From positions 1-6,074 of the forward strand of contig CBEVZC010000163.1 in the NCBI GenBank assembly GCA_965554225.1: a DNA stretch of 6,074 nucleotides. The letters are read 5' to 3'. The stretch is from BMS3ABIN04 sp965554225 (GTDB taxonomy: Bacteria > Bacteroidota > Ignavibacteria > Ignavibacteriales > Melioribacteraceae). A program made the translations under genes and the position numbers. The notes under the pieces were generated by a model, which was not told where the DNA came from, searched no databases, and saw only the letters and a program-made list of their open reading frames with translations. Below are positions 1 through 5,702 of this stretch, piece by piece; position 1 is the stretch's first letter; every line of letters starts with the position of its first letter.

Positions 1-1
1 G

Positions 2-433
2 GAAGGTGAAAAACCGTTTGTTTTATTAAAACCAAATAAAGCTGACTTTGATTCGGTTTATACAATATTAAAAAGAAACGAGAACCATTACAAAGTTTAC
101 CTTAAACAAGATATGCCAAAATATTTTCACTATTCTCAAAATTCTTTTATTTACCCAATAATTATAGTTGCAAATTTAGGGTGGTCATTAGTAAACGATA
201 ACTGGTTAAAAAGTTTTGAACATCATCATTCTAAAGGAAATCACGGATACGATAACCACCAACTCGATATGCATGGAACTTTTATTGCACAGGGCCCTAA
301 TTTCAAAAGAGGATACAAAACTGGAACGGTTTGGAATATTGATATTTATCCTCTATTATCTAAAATTTTCGACATTGAACCAAGAAGCAATATTGATGGT
401 AAACTGGAAAGGATTGGATTCATTTTAAAATAA
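2..433 (+). CDS. Type I phosphodiesterase/nucleotide pyrophosphatase (ENPP-like), C-terminal part, 5' end outside the window
   Basis: The frame is open from base 2, so this is the last 143 residues of a longer protein. The first internal ATG, at 113, is not the start, because conserved family sequence (VYLKQDMPKYFHY) runs across it. The fragment has the typical end of the alkaline-phosphatase-superfamily ENPP fold: a hydrophobic strand followed by GW (residues 53-61), then GNHGYDN (79-85), a GTFIAQGPNFKRG segment and the DIYPLLSKIFDIEP terminus. By analogy with ENPP enzymes, His81 is a ligand of the active-site zinc pair. Members cleave phosphodiester or pyrophosphate bonds of nucleotides or lysophospholipids, usually outside the cytoplasm. 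The catalytic Thr and the other metal ligands lie upstream of the window, so substrate and activity cannot be judged. The family call is secure; the substrate is unknown. Confidence 0.9.
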   Translation, partial: EGEKPFVLLKPNKADFDSVYTILKRNENHYKVYLKQDMPKYFHYSQNSFIYPIIIVANLGWSLVNDNWLKSFEHHHSKGNHGYDNHQLDMHGTFIAQGPNFKRGYKTGTVWNIDIYPLLSKIFDIEPRSNIDGKLERIGFILK

Positions 434-468
434 TTGTAGGGAACAACCATGGTTGTTCCCTACAATTA
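431..468. terminator. Perfect 38-bp palindrome at the end of the phosphodiesterase gene; probable bidirectional terminator or dispersed palindromic repeat
   Basis: The half-site TAATTGTAGGGAACAACCAT (431-450) is followed directly by its exact reverse complement (451-468 completes the mirror, with the axis between 449 and 450). All 19 base pairs match. As RNA it would form a long hairpin with only a few unpaired loop bases, followed by the T-rich stretch ATTTTATTTTG (470-480), which fits intrinsic termination. The first three bases are the TAA stop codon of the upstream gene. A hairpin this long and mismatch-free is more than termination needs. The GTAGGGA...TCCCTAC ends resemble REP/MITE-like palindromes that I recall from related AT-rich genomes; that is recall, not a search. 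The remaining intergenic bases, 469-540, are AT-rich and show nothing firm. Confidence 0.75.
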
Positions 469-481
469 AATTTTATTTTGT

Positions 482-489
482 TAATTTTG
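482..489 (+). promoter_or_regulatory. Possible -7 promoter element for the M16 gene pair
   Basis: TAATTTTG matches the Bacteroidota housekeeping -7 consensus TAnnTTTG and lies about 50 bp upstream of the M16 start codon, just after the presumed terminator. No TTTG -33 element sits at the usual spacing of about 19 bp, where the end of the palindrome is found instead. In DNA this AT-rich such an octamer arises easily by chance, so the call is tentative. Confidence 0.2.
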
Positions 490-540
490 TGAACTTTATT
501 AAATAACATTCATTGATAAAAATTTACTTCCAGTTTAATT

Positions 541-1812
541 ATGAAAAATATTCTAAATATTGAATACGAAAAATTTAAATTACAAAATAATCTCGATGTA
601 GTTCTCTACCAAGATAAAAGTTTACCAATTGTTGCCGTAAACATTTGGTACAAAATAGGCTCAGCAAACGAAAAGCCCGGTAAAACCGGTCTGGCTCATT
701 TATTCGAGCATATGATGTTTCAAGGATCGGAACATGTTCCTAAAGAAATGCATTTCCGATACATTCAGGAAGCCGGTGGAACGCTAAATGGTTCAACAAG
801 TATCGATCGAACTAATTATTACGAATCGGTCCCTTCAACAAATCTGGAAATGGTTCTGTGGTTGGAATCTGATAGGATGGGTTACCTTCTTCCGGCGTTG
901 ACTCAAGAAAAGCTTGACAACCAAATTGGCGTTGTTTCTAATGAACGAAGACAAAATTATGAAAATCAGCCGTACGGATTAGCTTGGGAAAAATTATTTT
1001 CTACATTGTATCCCAAAAACTATCCTTATAATTGGCCAACTATTGGATGGATGAAAGATATTGAAAATTATAATTTGGATGATGTTAAAAACTTTTTTAA
1101 TACATTTTACAGCCCGCAAAATGCAAGTCTGGTTATTGGAGGCAATTTTGACTTTGCAGAAGCAAAAGATTTAGTAAAAAGTTATTTTGGAAACATTACT
1201 AACAAAACAGAAATTCCTAAATTAAATGTTAAACCACCCAACCTAACCGAATCAAAAAAGGTTATACTAAAAGACGATGTTCAATTACCTCGTTTATATC
1301 TTGCTTGGATTTCCGATAAAGCTTACGGGAAGGATGACGCTAAACTGGATATATTAGCTGATATTTTAACGGGATCGAAAAACTCCCGGCTTTATAAAGA
1401 ACTCTTAATTGATAAACAAATTGCACAGGACATTTCAGCTTTTCAATACTCAGGAAATTTAAATGGTGCATTTATAATTGTTGCAACCCCAAAACCGGGA
1501 GTTAAATTAGACGTTTTAAAGAAAGAAATTTTTAATCAAATAAATTTTCTGCTAAAAAGTGGAATAACCAAAGCAGAATTGCGACGTTCCTTAAATAGTT
1601 ATAAATCTTCTTTTATTTATTCGCTGCAAAATCTTGATAATCTTGCAAACCAGATAAATAATTATAATTGTTTCTTAAATGAACCTAACTCGTTTATTTA
1701 TGATATAGGCAGATATGAAAAGGTAACAGGAAAAGATGTCGTTTCGGTGACCGAAAAATATTTAAATACTAATTTCGTTGAACTTAATGTTGTACCCAAA
1801 AAAAAGAATTAA
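541..1812 (+). CDS. M16 family zinc metallopeptidase, catalytic (zinc-binding) subunit
   Basis: A 423-residue pitrilysin-family (M16B-like) protease. The inverted zinc motif HLFEH is at residues 53-57, with His53 and His57 as zinc ligands and Glu56 as the general base. The third ligand is Glu135 in NERRQN, 78 residues after His57, which is normal family spacing. The N-terminal M16 domain spans about 17-165 and the inactive C-terminal domain about 171-350. The C-terminal domain has Leu289 and Gln296 where the next gene has the Arg/Tyr substrate-binding pair, so this chain probably needs its neighbour for activity. There is no signal peptide or membrane segment, so a cytoplasmic peptide-degrading role is likely. 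The start at 541 is the first ATG after an in-frame stop at 517. No Shine-Dalgarno sequence is visible. The following M16 gene begins 22 nt after the stop, so the two are probably co-transcribed. Confidence 0.93.
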   Translation: MKNILNIEYEKFKLQNNLDVVLYQDKSLPIVAVNIWYKIGSANEKPGKTGLAHLFEHMMFQGSEHVPKEMHFRYIQEAGGTLNGSTSIDRTNYYESVPSTNLEMVLWLESDRMGYLLPALTQEKLDNQIGVVSNERRQNYENQPYGLAWEKLFSTLYPKNYPYNWPTIGWMKDIENYNLDDVKNFFNTFYSPQNASLVIGGNFDFAEAKDLVKSYFGNITNKTEIPKLNVKPPNLTESKKVILKDDVQLPRLYLAWISDKAYGKDDAKLDILADILTGSKNSRLYKELLIDKQIAQDISAFQYSGNLNGAFIIVATPKPGVKLDVLKKEIFNQINFLLKSGITKAELRRSLNSYKSSFIYSLQNLDNLANQINNYNCFLNEPNSFIYDIGRYEKVTGKDVVSVTEKYLNTNFVELNVVPKKKN

Positions 1813-1834
1813 TAATAATTTTATAAATAATAAT

Positions 1835-3181
1835 ATGCTAATAGATAGAACTACTAAACCGAAAGAAAAAGGAAAGATTGATTTTCACCTTCCTACTATT
1901 AAAAGATTTACGCTAAGCAATGGACTAAAAATTATTTTTGTAGAGAAAAATAATCTTCCAATAGTACAATTCAGTTTTATTTCTCAAGTCGGAAGTAAAA
2001 ATGATCCGGCTAATAAAAAGGGACTCGCTTATTTAACCTCTCTTCTAATAGATGAAGGAGCTGGTGAATTTGACGCTTTACAGCTTGACGATAAAATTGA
2101 ATCTCTCGGTTCAATATTAAAATGTTCGGCTGACCAGGATTCTTTTTCAATTTCAATTCTTTCTTTAAAAGAGAATCTTGAAGAATCTTTAAATATTTTA
2201 TCTTTAATTGTTTCACAACCCCGATTTGAAGAAACGGATTTTATTCGAGAAAAACAAAAGCTCCTAACTAAAATTCTACAACTTCGCGATAACCCGGAAT
2301 ATATTGCCAGCTCTGCATTTAGAAAAATTCTTTATGAAGATTCACCCTATGCTTCCCCGACTATCGGTTACTATAAGGATGTAGAAAATATTAAGACGGA
2401 AGCTATTAAGGAATTTTACAATGAGAATATCACAATTGATACATCAACTTTATTGGTTGTTGGAAAAATTAAGATGGATGAACTTAAAAATTTGATTGAG
2501 AAATATTTTAGTAATTGGAAAACAAAGAAACATAAAAAAATAAAATTTAATAGCATACCACCAACAAAAACAAATTATTATTTTGTACATAAAGACGGTG
2601 CTGCACAAACTCAACTACGCATTGGCATGATTTCAAAAGGCAGAAAATCAAAAGACTTTTATGCCCGCACAATTATGAACTCCATACTTGGCGGACAGTT
2701 TTCAAGTAGAATAAATTTAAATTTAAGAGAGGATAAAGGATTTACATACGGCGCAAGTTCCTCGTACCAATACAATAAACATGGCGGTTCGTTTATTGTA
2801 TCCACCGGAGTTCAAAGTATTCACACCGACGAGTCGATTTCAGAAATATTAAAAGAGCTGGATGGAATTAGAAAAGGGATTACGGAACGAGAAGTTAATT
2901 TTAGTAAGTCATATTTAATTAAAAGATATCCTGCTCTTTTCGAAACTTATTCCCAAGTTGCCAGCAACTTAATGCTAATGACTATTCACGATTTACCTGA
3001 TAATTATTTTGATACTTACATTGACAACTTAGATAAAATAACTATAGATGAAATTTTGAGTGCAGCCAAAGAAAACGTTTTACTTGACCAAATGGTGGTT
3101 TTAGCAGTTGGAGATAAAAAAGTAGTTTTACCACAATTAGAAAAACTTTCTAAAAATAGAATTATTGAATTGGAAATATAG
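1835..3181 (+). CDS. M16 family peptidase-like protein, non-zinc-binding partner subunit
   Basis: A 448-residue M16 protein without the catalytic motif: where the first subunit has GLAHLFEH, this one has GLAYLTSL (residues 63-70). It keeps the C-terminal-domain signature SSRINLNLREDKGFTYG, with Arg298 and Tyr305 as the likely pair that holds the substrate backbone in two-chain M16 enzymes. With the upstream gene it should form a heterodimer resembling a split pitrilysin or mitochondrial processing peptidase. I chose the ATG at 1835 because it follows the upstream stop by 22 nt and leaves a usual N-terminal tail before the conserved FTLSNGLKI strand. The frame is also open back to an ATG at 1778, which would overlap the upstream gene by 35 nt and add 19 low-complexity Asn-rich residues; I consider that unlikely. 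No signal peptide or Shine-Dalgarno sequence is visible. No convincing terminator follows. Confidence 0.9.
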   Translation: MLIDRTTKPKEKGKIDFHLPTIKRFTLSNGLKIIFVEKNNLPIVQFSFISQVGSKNDPANKKGLAYLTSLLIDEGAGEFDALQLDDKIESLGSILKCSADQDSFSISILSLKENLEESLNILSLIVSQPRFEETDFIREKQKLLTKILQLRDNPEYIASSAFRKILYEDSPYASPTIGYYKDVENIKTEAIKEFYNENITIDTSTLLVVGKIKMDELKNLIEKYFSNWKTKKHKKIKFNSIPPTKTNYYFVHKDGAAQTQLRIGMISKGRKSKDFYARTIMNSILGGQFSSRINLNLREDKGFTYGASSSYQYNKHGGSFIVSTGVQSIHTDESISEILKELDGIRKGITEREVNFSKSYLIKRYPALFETYSQVASNLMLMTIHDLPDNYFDTYIDNLDKITIDEILSAAKENVLLDQMVVLAVGDKKVVLPQLEKLSKNRIIELEI

Positions 3182-3206
3182 AATTTCCTATAAAGTTGAA
3201 TTTATT

Positions 3207-4223
3207 TTAATTCCTAATTTTATTTAAATGAAACACTGCGAACTTAATATTATTCCCTTTCTTCTTATATTGTAAAATATCATCAAGTAAATCCAAAAAA
3301 TTAGCAGCAGAAATAACAAATATCTTTTCGGTTCCCGGCTTAATATTTTTCAAGTAAAACGCAAATAGAGATTTTAAGTCTTTATTACTTTCTCCATGTA
3401 ATTGTGTAAAACTATTTATGTAGTAAATTTTCTTATTATTCCTTTTGAGAACATTTCTTATATAATCAAAAATTGTTGATTTATATAAGCTAGAATGCTG
3501 GTCAACTAAGAAGAAGGAACTCCCTTTAAAAAACTTAAACATATTATTTATTTTTCTTCTTAATACACCTTTTGAAAAATCCTCCAGTAACTCAAATCTT
3601 TCATCATCTATATCTTCATTTAATAAAAGATAAAACCGTTTTTGGTGCTCCTTTATTGAAGGCAGCAAATTTTCAGAGAATTTATCGGGAATTAGTACAA
3701 GTCCAAAATTAAGAGGAACAGCTAATAACTCATTTACCTTATCGTTATTCAACCCGGATATTCCCGTAACTATAAACGAAATGGTTGAGTTATCCCGGTT
3801 AAGTGTAGATAAATAAAACAGTTTTGCTTTTAACATCAGGACATTATTTTCATAAATTTCAATATCCGAATCACCATAATTTCTTTTCTCCTTTGACTTA
3901 ACCCTAATATTTTCATCGCTAACTGCTTTATTTATATCTTTAAGAATATTTGGTATTGAAATACCGTTCGGAATCGAAACCCTATAGTAAGTGCTGTTAG
4001 ACCTTCCTTCTTTCTTTTTTAGTTTTCCTACTTTTATCCAATCTTTACTAATATTGAAATTTAATAGGACATCTTTAAATTTCCTTTCAATCTCATTTTT
4101 ACTTACAGTATTTACGTACTTGTTTTCTTTTTTTTTTGAAACCGAGTCCAATATTAGGTTTACAATTAAAAGGAGTGCAATAAGAAGAATAAGAATATAA
4201 ATAATTTTTCTTTTAACTTTCAT
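3207..4223 (-). CDS. Membrane-anchored divergent polysaccharide deacetylase-like (YibQ/DUF610-type) protein with degenerate active site
   Basis: A 338-residue protein with one N-terminal membrane segment (about 7-25) after a basic MKVKRK start, so the rest is probably periplasmic. Residues 40-145 form a lysine-rich region of the kind that precedes the catalytic domain in some family members. From about 147 to the end, the order of motifs follows the divergent polysaccharide deacetylases (PF04748 family). The IIDD strand becomes IVTG (151-154), the PxxFGLVLIPD strand is recognisable (170-180), the expected HLPME becomes LLNED (200-204), NNHMGS becomes DQHSSL (241-246), the DSxT element becomes NSFT (270-273) and IGHP becomes ISAA (304-307). 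Only His243, Ser271 and Thr273 look retained. The fold assignment rests on motif order by eye; loss of catalysis is inferred. The start lies 37 nt after the enoyl-CoA hydratase stop, with no Shine-Dalgarno sequence. Confidence 0.6.
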   Translation of the reverse strand: MKVKRKIIYILILLIALLLIVNLILDSVSKKKENKYVNTVSKNEIERKFKDVLLNFNISKDWIKVGKLKKKEGRSNSTYYRVSIPNGISIPNILKDINKAVSDENIRVKSKEKRNYGDSDIEIYENNVLMLKAKLFYLSTLNRDNSTISFIVTGISGLNNDKVNELLAVPLNFGLVLIPDKFSENLLPSIKEHQKRFYLLLNEDIDDERFELLEDFSKGVLRRKINNMFKFFKGSSFFLVDQHSSLYKSTIFDYIRNVLKRNNKKIYYINSFTQLHGESNKDLKSLFAFYLKNIKPGTEKIFVISAANFLDLLDDILQYKKKGNNIKFAVFHLNKIRN

Positions 4224-4230
4224 AACTTAA

Positions 4231-4257
4231 AATTTTAATAATATATCTATTAAAATT
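4231..4257. other. AT-only inverted repeat between the enoyl-CoA hydratase and deacetylase-like genes
   Basis: AATTTTAATA (4231-4240) and its exact reverse complement TATTAAAATT (4248-4257) flank a 7-base loop, giving a 10-bp stem made only of A and T. It fills most of the 37-nt gap between two minus-strand genes. It could affect readthrough or mRNA processing, but it is thermodynamically weak and expected fairly often in DNA of this composition. Confidence 0.3.
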
Positions 4258-4260
4258 ATT

Positions 4261-5043
4261 TTATTCCCCTTTAAATTCCGGTCTTCTTTTTTCGAGAAAC
4301 GCCTTTGTCCCTTCCTTAAAATCCTCTGTACTTGTTGTTAACGCAAAAAGCCCGGATTCCATTTTAAGTCCTTCATTTAGATTCAGTTCAGACGAGCTAA
4401 CAACTGCTTTCAATGCCATCTGAACAGCTATTTGTCCTTTACTTATTATTTTCTCTGCCACCTTATAAGCATTCGGCAACAATTCATTTAGTTCAAAAAC
4501 CTTATTTACCAGACCAATTCTAAGCGCCACTTCCGCATTAATCATATCGCCGGTTAAAATATATTCCGCTGCTCTACCCGGATTAATTAGTCGCGCTAAT
4601 CTTTGCGTACCTCCATAGCCCGGAATAATTCCGAGATTAACTTCAGGCTGACCAAACATCGCATTACCCGAAGCTAAGCGGATATGACAAGCTAAAGCAA
4701 GTTCACAGCCTCCGCCAAGTGCATATCCGTTAACCGCTGCAATTACAGGTTTTCCAAGGTTTTCAATTTGATTAAAAACTTCCTGTCCTTTCTCTGAAAA
4801 TCTTTTCCCCGCAATTGCATTTAATGAATTTAGTTCCGAAATGTCTGCACCGGCAACAAAAGCTTTTTCTCCGGTTCCGGTAATAACAATAACTTTAATA
4901 CTGTCATCATCCTTAATTTTTTTAAATACGATTCCAAGCTCTTCAATAGTTTTATTGTTCAGAGCATTTAGTTTTTCCGGTCTGTTGATTGTAATTGTAG
5001 CAATTTTATTTTCAACTTTAAATATTAAATTTTGATATTCCAT
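4261..5043 (-). CDS. Enoyl-CoA hydratase/isomerase family protein (crotonase superfamily)
   Basis: A 260-residue, full-length crotonase. Members hydrate trans-2-enoyl-CoA to 3-hydroxyacyl-CoA in fatty-acid beta-oxidation or the related butyrate/crotonyl-CoA pathway in the cytoplasm, typically as hexamers. The CoA-binding loop FVAGADISE (62-70) and the oxyanion-hole segment GYALGGGCELALA (107-119) are intact. Both catalytic acids of true hydratases are present: Glu114 in the GGCEL motif and Glu134 in FGQPEVNLG, followed by IPGYGGTQRL (140-149). Having both Glu residues favours hydratase over dehalogenase, decarboxylase or isomerase relatives. Chain-length preference cannot be read from the sequence. 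The C-terminal helix ends in the usual FLEKRRPEF. The start ATG has the best Shine-Dalgarno sequence in the window and lies 12 nt after the beta-barrel gene stop, so it is probably translated from the same mRNA. No other beta-oxidation gene is in view. Confidence 0.95.
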   Translation of the reverse strand: MEYQNLIFKVENKIATITINRPEKLNALNNKTIEELGIVFKKIKDDDSIKVIVITGTGEKAFVAGADISELNSLNAIAGKRFSEKGQEVFNQIENLGKPVIAAVNGYALGGGCELALACHIRLASGNAMFGQPEVNLGIIPGYGGTQRLARLINPGRAAEYILTGDMINAEVALRIGLVNKVFELNELLPNAYKVAEKIISKGQIAVQMALKAVVSSSELNLNEGLKMESGLFALTTSTEDFKEGTKAFLEKRRPEFKGE

Positions 5044-5047
5044 AACG

Positions 5048-5054
5048 CACCTTT
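5048..5054 (-). promoter_or_regulatory. Ribosome binding site of the enoyl-CoA hydratase gene
   Basis: Read on the minus strand, the 12-nt gap holds AAAGGTG followed by CGTT and the ATG. This is the only clear Shine-Dalgarno-like match among the starts in this window and supports the start at 5043. It begins one base after the upstream TAA, which fits coupled expression. Confidence 0.6.
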
Positions 5055-5055
5055 G

Positions 5056-5688
5056 TTAAAATGTTGCAAAAATCGGTATTCTTATTTTTAAGTCAAACGA
5101 GATGAATTGATTACTTTTAAAATAATTATAATTTGCTATTACATCCATAAGGAACATAGAAACGCCGGCACCAATATGAAAACCCACTTTACTATTATTT
5201 TCTATAAAACTATCCTTATGTGTATCTATTTTAAATTCATGTAAATTTTCAAATATTGAATAAGATATTCCCAGTTCTGCAATAGGCATAAGTAAAACCA
5301 CATTTCTTATAAGAGGTTGAAAAAAATGTCTTGCACCAAGGTTTACTGAAAATGAACTACTTGCAAAATTAGAATAATCCGTAGTCCTATAAAAACTAAT
5401 ATCACCGGGAAAGTGCTGGTACTCAAACTTAGCGTAAAAGAAAACAGGGATAAAAACATTATCAGTGTAGGAAAACCCTATATCAATTCCTTCGCCCAAA
5501 CTTGAGTGTTGACTAAAATCCCCGACTGGAAATCTTGGCCCGACCCCAACTGACATGAACAAGCCTTTTGCCTGCCCAAATTGAATTTTTTGTGCAAAAG
5601 TTATTGATGTTAAAAATATGCTGAAAAAAATAATTTTGTAAAAAATTCTCAATTTAATTAACTCAAATAATTTATAAGAGATTACCAT
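5056..5688 (-). CDS. Secreted outer-membrane beta-barrel-like protein
   Basis: A 210-residue protein with an N-terminal signal peptide: hydrophobic core about residues 18-29 and likely cleavage after TFA (30-32), before Gln33. The mature part has alternating polar and hydrophobic or aromatic strands, opens with GLFMSVGVGPRFPVGDFS (42-59), has glycine-rich strand turns such as VGFHIGAGVSMF (168-179), and ends in Phe. All this is typical of small 8-strand outer-membrane barrels of the OMP_b-brl (porin-like) type, common in Bacteroidota. No ligand or enzymatic motif is visible, so the function is unknown. The ATG at 5688 gives an unusually long 17-residue region before the hydrophobic core. A TTG at 5652 (codon 13) would give a more standard signal peptide (RIFYKIIFF...), so the start is uncertain. 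It lies between the DUF2231 gene (14 nt upstream) and the enoyl-CoA hydratase gene (12 nt downstream). Confidence 0.8.
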   Translation of the reverse strand: MVISYKLFELIKLRIFYKIIFFSIFLTSITFAQKIQFGQAKGLFMSVGVGPRFPVGDFSQHSSLGEGIDIGFSYTDNVFIPVFFYAKFEYQHFPGDISFYRTTDYSNFASSSFSVNLGARHFFQPLIRNVVLLMPIAELGISYSIFENLHEFKIDTHKDSFIENNSKVGFHIGAGVSMFLMDVIANYNYFKSNQFISFDLKIRIPIFATF

Positions 5689-5702
5689 TCATGCGAAACT
5701 TT

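Noticed and set aside
113..433. A 106-residue stand-alone gene starting at the ATG at 113
   Set aside because: The same frame is open to the left edge and the upstream residues match the phosphodiesterase family, so this is an internal Met of a longer gene.
1778..1834. Start of the second M16 gene at the ATG at 1778
   Set aside because: It would overlap the first gene by 35 nt and add an Asn-rich low-complexity leader encoded by intergenic-looking AT repeats; the ATG at 1835 is more plausible.
2010..2216. Antisense open frame inside the second M16 gene
   Set aside because: It lies wholly opposite conserved M16 sequence, has no recognisable family and shows no start signal; it is a shadow of the real gene.
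3172..3188. Hairpin GGAAAT/ATTTCC as a terminator of the M16 unit
   Set aside because: The stem is only 6 bp with two G:C pairs, overlaps the stop codon and has no following T run, so it is too weak to call.
3991..4200. Plus-strand open frame opposite the deacetylase-like gene
   Set aside because: Its Phe/Leu/Ser-rich product is what the antisense of Lys- and Glu-rich coding sequence gives; no independent support.
4841..5035. Plus-strand hydrophobic open frame opposite the enoyl-CoA hydratase start
   Set aside because: It is the complement of a highly conserved crotonase segment, and the apparent membrane character follows from codon composition.
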